Shown here piece after piece: positions 42,090 through 50,157 of a stretch of 64,000 nt of DNA. Positions within the stretch are counted from its first letter, which is position 1, and each line of letters starts with the position of its first letter. The DNA is from Anaerolineaceae bacterium (GTDB taxonomy: Bacteria > Chloroflexota > Anaerolineae > Aggregatilineales > Phototrophicaceae), in the NCBI GenBank assembly GCA_028818375.1, contig JAPPOB010000007.1, positions 536,490 through 600,489 on the forward strand. The letters run 5' to 3'. A program made the translations under genes and the position numbers. Under the pieces are notes generated by a model. The model had not been told where the DNA came from. It made no database searches and saw only the letters and a list, made by a program, of their open reading frames with translations.

Positions 42090-43184
42090 TCAATTGAAGC
42101 GACGCAGCAAATCGTCCTCGACCTGTTTCAGCGCCCTTTCCACCTGCGCCAGTTGCACGGCGCCATCGCGAATCGGCAGCAGGCCCTCGTAATGGTCTTC
42201 AATGCGCAGGAAAAAACTGCCCTCGACCGGGTAGGCGACGCCCTCGCGCGCGCCGAAGAGCAGGGCGTGCAGGCAGCCAATCATCGAGCCCGCCTGCGAG
42301 CCGACCATGACGCCCTTGCCCCGCGCCAGCGCCGCCGCTTCCATCGCCATCGCCTCGCTGAAGCCGTTGCGGGCCGTCTTGATGTTGAGAATGTCGAAGC
42401 TGTCCTGGGCCAGTTCGCGCTCCAGTTCCGCCAGACTGAAGGCCGAGTCGTCGGCGATCAGCGGCAGCGGGCTGTCCGCGCGCAGGGCCGCCCGTTCCTG
42501 CAATTGCGTCACCGGCAGCGGCTCCTCGCACCAGAGCACGTCCAGCGCCGCCAGCGCATCCAGCCGCGCCCGAACGTTTTCCGCGCTGAAACACTCGTTG
42601 ACGTCGGCGTAAAGCGTCACCGCGTCGCCCACCGTGTCGCGCAGTTCGCGCAGGGTCGCCAGGTCGCGCGCGAAGGCCCGGCCCACCTTGACCTTCAGAA
42701 CGCGCACGCCGGCGGCGACTGCCTCCCGCGCCTCCTGCAGCACGGCCTCGCGCTCGCCGCTGCTGACGATGCTGCTGACGCGGATGCCCGGCCGCGTGGC
42801 CCCGATCAAATGCGCCAGGGAGATGCCGCGCGAACGCGCCAGGGCGCTGTGCAGCGCCAGGTCCAGCGCGCCGCGGGCCGTGTGGTTGTTGCGGATGGTC
42901 GTCATTTGCGCCTGCAAGCGCGCCAGGTCCGCGCGCTCCTGCACAACCTGGCCGACCAGACGCGGCGCCAGTTCCTGCCCGATGATGGCGGAGATCGACT
43001 CAACCGTCTCGCCGTAGATGCCCGGTCGCGGCGGGGCCTCGGCGACGCCGCGCGCGCCGTCCGCCAGTTCGACGCCAACCAGCACGTGCACCGGCTGCGC
43101 CAGGCTCTGGCCCTTACCCCAGTGCAGCGCGCGCTTCAGGCGCAACGGACAGGGCTGGATGAGGACCCGCCTTACCGTCGTCAT
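42090..43184 (-). CDS. enolase superfamily enzyme, muconate lactonizing subgroup
   Basis: A 364-residue enzyme with the muconate lactonizing enzyme (MLE) subgroup residues: K-x-K at Lys164/Lys166 (VLKVKVG), metal ligands Asp194 (YADVN), Glu220 (WCEEP) and Asp245/246 (IADDSAF), and the catalytic Lys269 (LNIKTARNG). MLE-subgroup members include dipeptide epimerases, o-succinylbenzoate synthases and cycloisomerases. Absence of nearby menaquinone or aromatic genes leaves the choice open; a dipeptide epimerase or a muconate-type cycloisomerase is plausible. Its ATG overlaps the P-loop gene stop by four bases (43181-43184), and the operon continues upstream with gatA and trmO. Confidence 0.85.
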   Translation of the reverse strand: MTTVRRVLIQPCPLRLKRALHWGKGQSLAQPVHVLVGVELADGARGVAEAPPRPGIYGETVESISAIIGQELAPRLVGQVVQERADLARLQAQMTTIRNNHTARGALDLALHSALARSRGISLAHLIGATRPGIRVSSIVSSGEREAVLQEAREAVAAGVRVLKVKVGRAFARDLATLRELRDTVGDAVTLYADVNECFSAENVRARLDALAALDVLWCEEPLPVTQLQERAALRADSPLPLIADDSAFSLAELERELAQDSFDILNIKTARNGFSEAMAMEAAALARGKGVMVGSQAGSMIGCLHALLFGAREGVAYPVEGSFFLRIEDHYEGLLPIRDGAVQLAQVERALKQVEDDLLRRFN

Positions 43185-43999
43185 GGCGCTTCCCCGGCGA
43201 AGAGAAACTCGCCCACCGCGCGGGCCGCCCCTGCTGGTGTGAGTTGGTCCATGGCCAGGCAGCGATAGTTAACGGCCTTGCCTCCCCAGGGGCGGTCGCC
43301 GTAGTTGCGCGCCTCGGCGGCGGCGATGGCCAGGGCGCGGGCGCTGATCACCCCGGCGGCCAGCAGTTGCCGCGCCGCTTCGCGCTGCGCGGCCGGCAGA
43401 TGCCCCAGGTCCGCGGCGCCCGTCGCCAGCGCGTCGAAGGCGTCGTCGCGGCCGCTCAGACGCTGCAGGCGCGTGAGCGGGTCCAGCCACAGTTCCGCGA
43501 TGCGCCAGCGGGGATGGTGACGCAGGGCCGCGCCGATCTCGCGCGCGCCGCGCAGGCCTTCGTTGAGCAGCGCTGTTTCTCCGTCGTGGCGGTAATGCAG
43601 CCAGCTGAAGGCCGTCGCCGAGCCGCCGTGGCAGATCTCCTGCGCGAAGAGCTGTGTCCAGCGAAAGCGCTCGCCGCGGTCGCGGACCGGGGCGATGGCC
43701 GCCGCGCTGTAGACCTGGGCCGCCGGGATGATGATCAGGTCGGCCAGGTCGCGGCGCGCGGGCAGGTCGTCACGGTAGCGCCAGCGTCCGGCGCGCTGCA
43801 GGGCCGCCAGCGTGGTCGACTTGCCGCTGCCGGTCAGGCCGCAGAGCAGGCGCAGCGGCAGGTCAGACAATGGCGTGTAGCCCGCTTCCGGCCCCAGGCG
43901 AACGTTCGGCCAGCGTTCCCGCAGGCGCGCCCGCAGCCCTTCGCCCAGGCGCGGCCAGACCTCGTTGACATAGAAGCTGCGGGCCGCGTCCGCGTCCAT
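43181..43999 (-). CDS. P-loop NTPase of unknown function
   Basis: A 272-residue protein with a Walker A motif GLTGSGKSTT at about residues 54-63, following LPLRLLCG. A Walker B-type strand is LADLIIIPAA near 85-94. Other segments are helical with many Arg residues; the last 30 residues (NYRCLAMDQLTPAGAARAV) are less charged. It resembles neither a kinase nor a GTPase of known type. It lies six bases downstream of gatA and overlaps the enolase superfamily gene by four, so it is translationally coupled to both, but neither partner suggests a role. Confidence 0.65.
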   Translation of the reverse strand: MDADAARSFYVNEVWPRLGEGLRARLRERWPNVRLGPEAGYTPLSDLPLRLLCGLTGSGKSTTLAALQRAGRWRYRDDLPARRDLADLIIIPAAQVYSAAAIAPVRDRGERFRWTQLFAQEICHGGSATAFSWLHYRHDGETALLNEGLRGAREIGAALRHHPRWRIAELWLDPLTRLQRLSGRDDAFDALATGAADLGHLPAAQREAARQLLAAGVISARALAIAAAEARNYGDRPWGGKAVNYRCLAMDQLTPAGAARAVGEFLFAGEAP

Positions 44000-44004
44000 T
44001 GTGC

Positions 44005-45474
44005 TCAGGCGCGCAGGGGAGGCCGCCGCTGCCAGTCGCCGGCCTGCTCGTAAGCGTGGCCGGCGCGCAGGGCCAGCGCCTCGCCGAGGGATGGCGCGAT
44101 CAACTGGAAACCGATCGGCAGGCCCTCGTCGTCGAAACCGCAGGGCAGGTTCAGGCCGACGATGCCCGCCAGGCTGGGCGGCAGGGTGAAGATGTCCTGC
44201 AGGTACATTTGCAGCGGGTCGTCGCTGTTTTCGCCGAGGCGGAAGGCGGTGGTCGGCGTCGTCGGCGCGGCGATCAGGTCCACCTCGCGGAAGGCCTCGT
44301 CGAAGTCGCGTTTAATCAGGGTGCGCACCGCCTGGGCCTTGCCGTACCAGGCGTCGTAGTAGCCCGCCGACAGTACGTAGGTGCCGATCATGATGCGCCG
44401 CTTCACCTCCGCGCCGAAGCCCTCGCCGCGGGTGGCCCGCCAGGTGGGCCACATGCCGTCGCGTTCGACGCGCCGGCCGTAGCGCACGCCGTCGTAGCGC
44501 GCCAGGTTGGCGCTGGCCTCCGCCGGCGCGATGATGTAGTAGGTCGCCACGCTGTGCTCGCTGTGCGGCAAGTCGACCGGGCGCAGTTCCGCCCCCAGCT
44601 CTTCCAACTGAGCGATGGCGGCGCGCACGGCCCTTTCCACTTCCGGCTGCAGGCCCTCGCCGAAATACGCCTCCGGGATACCGATTTTCAGGCCGCGGAC
44701 GTCGCCGGTCAACGCCGCCAGATAGTCCGGCACCTCCGCCGGCAAACTGGTCGCATCGCGCGGGTCGTGGCCGGCGATGATCTGCAGCAAACGCGCCAGG
44801 TCCTCCACGCTGCGCGCCATCGGGCCCGGGCAGTCCAGCGAGGAGCCGAAGGCGATCAGGCCGTGGCGCGAACAGCGGCCGTAGGAGGGCTTCAGCGCCG
44901 GAATGCCGCAGAACGCGCCCGGCTGACGGATGCTGCCGCCGGTATCGCTGCCCAGCGCACCGGCCACCATGCCCGCGGCGACGGCCGCCGCGCTGCCGCC
45001 GCTGCTGCCGCCGGGCGAGCGCGCGAGGTCCCAGGGGTTGTGCGTCGGGAAGTAACCCGAGTTTTCAGTCGTGGAGCCCATGGCGAACTCGTCCATGTTG
45101 AGCTTGCCCGGGAAGACGGCGCCGGCCGCTTCCAGGCGTTCCACCACCGTGGCCGAATAGGGCGGACGATAGCCGCGCAGGATATTGGAGCCGCAGGTGG
45201 TCTCGATCCCTTTCGTGGAAAAGACGTCCTTGATCCCCAGGGGGATGCCGGCCAGCGGCCCGGCCGTCCCCTGACGATATGCCTTGTCGGCGCTTTCGGC
45301 GGCCGCCAGCGCCAACTCCGGCGTGAAGCGCAACCAGGCCCGCAACTGTGGGTCCAGCGCTTCAGAGCGTTCGAGATACATCTGCGTCAGTTCCACGGCG
45401 GAGAGTTGCCCTTCACGCAGCAACTTCAGCGTGTCGCCTATGCCCAGGAAGGTGATGTCGGCCAGGTCGTCCAT
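44005..45474 (-). CDS. gatA: aspartyl/glutamyl-tRNA amidotransferase subunit A
   Basis: Amidase subunit of GatCAB, which releases ammonia from glutamine to amidate Glu-tRNA(Gln)/Asp-tRNA(Asn). The Ser-Ser-Lys triad is present: Lys82 (GIPLGIKDVF), Ser157 (GGSSGGSAAAVAAG) and Ser181 (DTGGSIRQPGAFCG), with the family spacing of 75 and 24 residues. The 489-residue length is standard. gatB and gatC are not in the window, so the complex is assembled from elsewhere in the genome, or this may be a related amidase; the tRNA form is favoured by the GSDTGGSIRQP block. Upstream lies trmO, 20 nt away. Confidence 0.92.
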   Translation of the reverse strand: MDDLADITFLGIGDTLKLLREGQLSAVELTQMYLERSEALDPQLRAWLRFTPELALAAAESADKAYRQGTAGPLAGIPLGIKDVFSTKGIETTCGSNILRGYRPPYSATVVERLEAAGAVFPGKLNMDEFAMGSTTENSGYFPTHNPWDLARSPGGSSGGSAAAVAAGMVAGALGSDTGGSIRQPGAFCGIPALKPSYGRCSRHGLIAFGSSLDCPGPMARSVEDLARLLQIIAGHDPRDATSLPAEVPDYLAALTGDVRGLKIGIPEAYFGEGLQPEVERAVRAAIAQLEELGAELRPVDLPHSEHSVATYYIIAPAEASANLARYDGVRYGRRVERDGMWPTWRATRGEGFGAEVKRRIMIGTYVLSAGYYDAWYGKAQAVRTLIKRDFDEAFREVDLIAAPTTPTTAFRLGENSDDPLQMYLQDIFTLPPSLAGIVGLNLPCGFDDEGLPIGFQLIAPSLGEALALRAGHAYEQAGDWQRRPPLRA

Positions 45475-45494
45475 CGTGAACGCGGGGCTGCGGA

Positions 45495-45944
45495 CTAGAA
45501 ATAGCCCTGCATCAGGCGCAGGAACCAGAAAGGCGTCAGGGCGCCGGAGACGTTGTCGTAGACTTCCGCCCAGGGCTTGATATCCAGCACGGGCGTGCCG
45601 TCGATGGCATCGAGGCGGCGCACGGTCAGTACGTTGTCGGCCACGGCGATGATTTCGGCGGCGGAGACCCCGATGCCGTTGGGGCGCACGCGGTCGCGCT
45701 GGGCGAAGACGCCCAGTTCGGGCATGTCGGCGCGGCCTCGCGGGCGATGCACCAGGTCCTTATTGAGGTCGAAGCTGGCCTCGTGCATGGAATAGACCAC
45801 CATCACGTGCGACCACTGGTCGATGCCCTGCAGGCCAGGCGCCAGCTCCGGCCGCAGGTGAATCTCGGCGACGACGTCGCCCCAGCTTTCGTCCAGGGCT
45901 TCCGTGACCGGTGAGCGCACCACGCCCACGGCTTCGATCTGCAT
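45495..45944 (-). CDS. trmO: tRNA(Thr) t6A37 N6-methyltransferase (TrmO/TsaA family)
   Basis: Methylates N6-threonylcarbamoyladenosine at position 37 of tRNA(Thr) using SAM. The 149-residue protein covers the SPOUT-unrelated beta-barrel TrmO domain: IEAVGVVRSP, LQGIDQWSHVMVVYSMH, HRPRGRADMPELGVFAQRDRVRPNGIG (the conserved RPNxIG block, residues ~66-92) and LDIKPW. The C-terminal extension of E. coli TrmO is missing, as in many bacteria. First gene of a four-gene operon with gatA, so two tRNA-modifying or charging functions are adjacent. Confidence 0.9.
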   Translation of the reverse strand: MQIEAVGVVRSPVTEALDESWGDVVAEIHLRPELAPGLQGIDQWSHVMVVYSMHEASFDLNKDLVHRPRGRADMPELGVFAQRDRVRPNGIGVSAAEIIAVADNVLTVRRLDAIDGTPVLDIKPWAEVYDNVSGALTPFWFLRLMQGYF

Positions 45945-46080
45945 GACCAGTCCTCGCTGTTTCCTGCGCGTCAGTGTAGCGATGCGCGCGGGAGGTGTCC
46001 AGACGGGGCGGACGGGCGAAGTGATTCAATGCCGTTGCGTGGGAAGGGCGACCGTGACCGGGCGGGAAAGGGCCTGGCGG

Positions 46081-47502
46081 CTATTTCACCCCCAGGCGCT
46101 TCAGCACGGCCTGGGCCGCGTGCCAGCCGCACATGCCGTGCACACCGCCGCCCGGCGGTGTCGACGAGGAACAGAGCCAGATGTCCGCCGCCGGCGTGGC
46201 ATAGGGCGCCAGCGGATAGACCGGACGGGCGAAGTGCTGCGCCAGGTCCTGCACGCCTCCGCCGATGTCGCCGCCAACGAGGTTGGGGTTGTGGGCTTCC
46301 AGTTGCGGGGCGTTGAGGCTGTGCCGTGCCAGCACCCGCTCGCGGAAACCGGGCGCGAAGCGTTCGATCTGCGCCTCGATGCGCGCCATCATGTCGACGG
46401 GACTGCCATGCGGCACATGGCAGTAGGCCCAGGCCGTATGCTGCCCCTCCGGCGCCCGCGTGTCGTCGAAGAGGCTTTGCTGGCCCAGGATTACGAAGGG
46501 CCGTTCACTGACCTGGCCACGCCATACACTGCGCAGCGAGTCCGCAATTTCCCCCAACGAGCCGCCCAGATGCAGGGTGCCCGCCCGGCGACATGCCGCA
46601 GCCACCCAGGGGATCGGCGCGGCCAGGGCGTAGTCGAGCTTGAAGACTCCCGGACCGTAACGGTAACGCGCCAGCGCGCGGCGGAAACGTGGCGGCAAGC
46701 GGTTCCCGGCGAGGCGTGTGAGCTGCCGCGGCGTCACGTCGAAAAGATACGCGCGCGCCGGCGGCAGGTCATCGACGTTGACCACTTCCGCGCCCGTGAC
46801 GATCTCGCCACCCAGTGAGCGCAGATGTGAGCCCAGCGCCCGCGCCAGGGCCTGCGCCCCCCCGCGCGGCGAGGGCCAGCCGACGCTCTGCGCCAGCGCC
46901 ACCAGCAGGAGGCCGAAGGCGCCGGAAGGCGCGCGTTCCAGCGGCAGAACGCCGTGGGCGGCGTTTCCGGCCAGCAGGGCGCGGGCACCCCCGCTGCGCA
47001 GCAGACCCCGCGCCAGGGTCGCAGCGGGCAACAGACCCGGCAGACCGAAACGGGCCAGCAGGAGCGGTCGCCGTGGCCGGTGCAGCGGCGCCAGCACCTC
47101 CTCGAACAGCGCGTCGTGCTGCCTCACCAGCGGGCCGAACAGCCGCCGCCAGGTGTTCCCGTCGCGGCCCAGAGCGGTCGCCGTGGCCGCCAGCGAGCGT
47201 TGCAGCGTCAGTGCCCGACCCCCGTCCAGGGGGTGGGCCAGGGGCAGGGGCGGCTGCACCCACTCCAGGCCATGCCGCGCCAGGGGCAGGGTGCGCAGAA
47301 AGGGCGAGGCCGGCGCCAGTGGATGGACCGCCGAGCAGAGGTCATGCGTGAAGCCAGGCAAGGTCAGGTCGGCGGAACGCAGGCCGCCGCCGATCTCCGC
47401 CTGCGCCTCGTACACGCGCACTTGCAGGCCTTTTTGCGCCAGGGCGATGGCGGCCGCCAGACCGTTGGGGCCGGCGCCGACGACGATGGCGTCGGCCTTC
47501 AC
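46081..47502 (-). CDS. phytoene dehydrogenase-like NAD(P)/FAD oxidoreductase
   Basis: A 473-residue flavoprotein with the dinucleotide-binding VVGAGPNGLAAAIALAQKG at the N-terminus, an E-A (YEAQ) ribose-binding acidic residue, GGGLRSADLTLPGF, and the C-terminal FAD block (SSSTPPGGGVHGMCGWHAA). It is a member of the carotenoid desaturase/isomerase (CrtI/CrtO) superfamily. Such enzymes act on carotenoids, quinones or lipids; no other carotenoid gene is present. Start GTG 47502 was chosen because the fingerprint begins three residues later and the longer frame has no homology. The flippase gene is 102 nt upstream. Confidence 0.82.
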   Translation of the reverse strand: MKADAIVVGAGPNGLAAAIALAQKGLQVRVYEAQAEIGGGLRSADLTLPGFTHDLCSAVHPLAPASPFLRTLPLARHGLEWVQPPLPLAHPLDGGRALTLQRSLAATATALGRDGNTWRRLFGPLVRQHDALFEEVLAPLHRPRRPLLLARFGLPGLLPAATLARGLLRSGGARALLAGNAAHGVLPLERAPSGAFGLLLVALAQSVGWPSPRGGAQALARALGSHLRSLGGEIVTGAEVVNVDDLPPARAYLFDVTPRQLTRLAGNRLPPRFRRALARYRYGPGVFKLDYALAAPIPWVAAACRRAGTLHLGGSLGEIADSLRSVWRGQVSERPFVILGQQSLFDDTRAPEGQHTAWAYCHVPHGSPVDMMARIEAQIERFAPGFRERVLARHSLNAPQLEAHNPNLVGGDIGGGVQDLAQHFARPVYPLAPYATPAADIWLCSSSTPPGGGVHGMCGWHAAQAVLKRLGVK

Positions 47503-47604
47503 AGGCGGCGGGCGCGGGTCGGCAGACGACCCGCGTTGCGCCAGTCGCCGGCAACGGGGATGTTCACGGGCGCCGCCCAACCCTTCCTGCAGATCTGGAT
47601 GGCA

Positions 47605-49032
47605 TCAGGCCTGACCGGCGGCCGCCGCCCGCTCCGCGTGGATGTGGCGGTAGAGCGTCGGCAGGGTCAGCAGGGCCGTAAGGCTGATGGAGACCAGATA
47701 CAGGGCGTTGATGATCCAGACGCCGCCGTTCGCGCCGGTCTCCATGATCAGCCAGGCGCCCGGCGGCAGGATGAGCAGCAGCAATAGCACGCGCATCCAG
47801 ACCATGCGCATCACCAGGTCCAGCGCGCGATACAGCGGGCCGAAGATGCCACCCAGCGTGGTCGCCAGGCCGAAGACCGCCAGCGCCGGGATCAATGGCA
47901 GCACCGGTCGCCACTTCTCGCCAAAGAGCGGCACCAGCAGCAGCGGGGCGACCAGCAACAGGGCCGCATAGACCAGCACCCCGCCCAGCAACAGCGCCAG
48001 CAACACGCGGCGGAAATTGTGCCAGAGCCGTATGAAATTGCCGCGGCCCACCGCCTGCGGGACGATCGCCTGCATGTTGTCCTGCACCCCCTGGGTAAGG
48101 ATGCTGCTGCGGTCGATCAGGCGCAGGCCCAGATGGACGTAACCGGCGGCGGCCTGCCCGGCCAGCACGCCGACCAGCTGTACCGGCAGAAACTGGAAAA
48201 GCCCGGAGAGATTCTTGTCGAGGGCGTTGGCCAGGCCGAAGCGCCAGTAGCCGCGTAGCGAAACCCGGACGCTGCGACGCAGCACCGCCCCTGGTGACGG
48301 CCAAAGCCCCTCATCGTGTCGCCGGTGATGCAGATACAGCGCCAGGCCCAGCAGCGTCGCCACGACGGAGAAGAGCACCCGCGCGGCCACCTGGGCGGCG
48401 GCCGTCGGCCAAAGCAGGGCCGCCAGCACCTGCAGGGCGGTCAGCACCACCTGGTTGACGGTCATGAGCAGGGCCGCCTGGCGCATGGCGCGGCGGGCGC
48501 GGAAGCAGGACTGGGCCAGCAGGTAAAGCGGGTCGAAGACCAGAATCAAGGCCAGCCAGGCCGCCAGCGAGCCGACCGCGCTGTTGCCCACGGTCCTGTA
48601 GCCGGCCAGGATGGCGAAATCGAGCCCGTATCCCGGCAGCGGGGTGACGGGGTTGCGGTACAGCAGCGCCGCCAGCGCCGGCCCGAGGACCGCCAGCACC
48701 GCCAGGCTGAACAGCGCCCAGACCAGGGTGACCTTGATGGTGACCGCCAGCAGATCGAGGATTTCTTCCCGGTCGGCCTGGGCCACGGCCGCCGGCAAGA
48801 GCGCGTCGATGCTGACCGCCATGCCGCTCAGGTTCAGCGTACGCCAGATGTTGAGAAAGGTGAGCGCGAGGGCGAAGAGACCGTAGTTGACCGGGCCCAG
48901 ACGCACCGGCACGAAGACCCAGGCGATCATCCCCAGACCCACCACCGCCAGGCGCCCCAGTTGCAGGGTCAGCGTGTCGCGCACAAACTTGCTTCTCAGA
49001 AACTCGCGCAGCGCTGCCGGCAGGAAGTTCAT
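47605..49032 (-). CDS. polysaccharide flippase (Wzx/MATE-like)
   Basis: A 475-residue membrane protein with 12-14 helices, typical of the oligosaccharide/multidrug flippase (MOP) superfamily. The N-terminus is FLRSKFVRDTLTLQLGRLAV with helix 1, PVRLGPVNYGLFALALTFLN marks helix 2, and a polar GYWRFGLANALDKNLSGLFQ segment lies near the middle. It likely moves a lipid-linked glycan across the membrane. Its start overlaps the GT4 stop by one base (TGATG at 49032), so both act in the same glycan pathway. Confidence 0.85.
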   Translation of the reverse strand: MNFLPAALREFLRSKFVRDTLTLQLGRLAVVGLGMIAWVFVPVRLGPVNYGLFALALTFLNIWRTLNLSGMAVSIDALLPAAVAQADREEILDLLAVTIKVTLVWALFSLAVLAVLGPALAALLYRNPVTPLPGYGLDFAILAGYRTVGNSAVGSLAAWLALILVFDPLYLLAQSCFRARRAMRQAALLMTVNQVVLTALQVLAALLWPTAAAQVAARVLFSVVATLLGLALYLHHRRHDEGLWPSPGAVLRRSVRVSLRGYWRFGLANALDKNLSGLFQFLPVQLVGVLAGQAAAGYVHLGLRLIDRSSILTQGVQDNMQAIVPQAVGRGNFIRLWHNFRRVLLALLLGGVLVYAALLLVAPLLLVPLFGEKWRPVLPLIPALAVFGLATTLGGIFGPLYRALDLVMRMVWMRVLLLLLILPPGAWLIMETGANGGVWIINALYLVSISLTALLTLPTLYRHIHAERAAAAGQA

Positions 49033-50153
49033 CAGGCCGCCAGTCGCCGGTAGTGCGCGATCAGTTCGGCAGCGACCCGCTCCCAGGTCTGTTGCCGCGC
49101 CCGCGCGCGTCCGGCCGCGCCCATGCGCTGCGCCCGCTGAGGGTCGCGCAGCAGGCCCGTGATGGCCGTCGCCAACGCCTCCTCAACATTCTGCTGGGGC
49201 AGTAGCAGGCCGGTCTCACCATCCACGATGGCGTCCTCGGTGCCGCAGTCGCGGGTGCCGATGACGGGCAGGCCGGCCGCGCTGGCCTCCAGATGCGCCA
49301 GGCCGAAGCCCTCGAAGCGCGGCCCGATGTTCAGCGCGGGCAGGGCGAAGACCTGCGCCGCCGCGTACCAGCCGAGCAGGGTCGTCTCGTCCACCTGGCC
49401 CGTCAGTTTCACACGCTGATCCAGATCGAGGCGACGGATTTCATGGCGCAGCCGGTCAACGTAGTCCGGCGCGTCGCCCAGGTTGCCGACGATGACGCAA
49501 CGCGCCTGCGGCAGGTCGTCGGTCACCCGCGCCATGGCCCGCACAAGTTCCAGCGTGCCCTTGCGCGCCTTGGGCGTGCCCACCGAGAGCACCGTCGGGC
49601 CCTCCGTGGGTTGCGGCGGGGCGGGCCGGTCGAAGCGCCTGGCGTCGATGCCGTTGGGAATCACCAAGGGCTGCGCGCCCGGCAGCAACTCCCGCGCGAC
49701 CTGCGCCGTGTAGCGGCTGACGCAGACCAGTTGCGATCGCGCCAGCGCCCGGCGCCAAAGCATGCCGGCCGGCCAGCGACGCTGCGTCAGCAGGCGCAGG
49801 AAACTGCCGTGCGCCGTCACCAGATGCGGGCGCCGCCCCGCTACCTGCAGGCCGCTGACGGCGCAGGGCTCGATCATGCTGTGCAGCAGGTCGCAACTCC
49901 GCAGGGCCCGCGCCACGGCGGGGCTCGCCAGCAGGCTGCGCGCCAGAGTCTGCCGGGCGGCCGGCACGACCTCGGGCAGCAAACGCCGCTGTTTCAGGGT
50001 TTCATGGGGCGGGCTGTTGCGGGCGCTGACCACGATGAGCGGCAGCCCGGCGCGTTGCAGCGCCAGCAACAGATCGTGGCTGTAACGCGCCCAGCCATGG
50101 CGCTGGCCGATATCGCCGGTCAGAAAGCCGACCTGCGGCAGCGACCCGGTCAC
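49032..50153 (-). CDS. glycosyltransferase family 4
   Basis: A 373-residue GT-B glycosyltransferase. The N-terminal domain begins VGFLTGDIGQRHGWARYSHD; the C-terminal domain has IPNGIDARRFDRP, a SVGTPKARKGTLELVRAM strand and the donor-binding EX7E-type stretch with FEGFGLAHLEASAAGLPVIG (catalytic Glu residues). The family retains the configuration of the sugar donor. It lies four bases downstream of the MutS-like gene and overlaps the flippase gene by one base. Substrate unknown; its role is in surface glycan assembly. Confidence 0.9.
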   Translation of the reverse strand: MTGSLPQVGFLTGDIGQRHGWARYSHDLLLALQRAGLPLIVVSARNSPPHETLKQRRLLPEVVPAARQTLARSLLASPAVARALRSCDLLHSMIEPCAVSGLQVAGRRPHLVTAHGSFLRLLTQRRWPAGMLWRRALARSQLVCVSRYTAQVARELLPGAQPLVIPNGIDARRFDRPAPPQPTEGPTVLSVGTPKARKGTLELVRAMARVTDDLPQARCVIVGNLGDAPDYVDRLRHEIRRLDLDQRVKLTGQVDETTLLGWYAAAQVFALPALNIGPRFEGFGLAHLEASAAGLPVIGTRDCGTEDAIVDGETGLLLPQQNVEEALATAITGLLRDPQRAQRMGAAGRARARQQTWERVAAELIAHYRRLAA

Positions 50154-50157
50154 GGAC

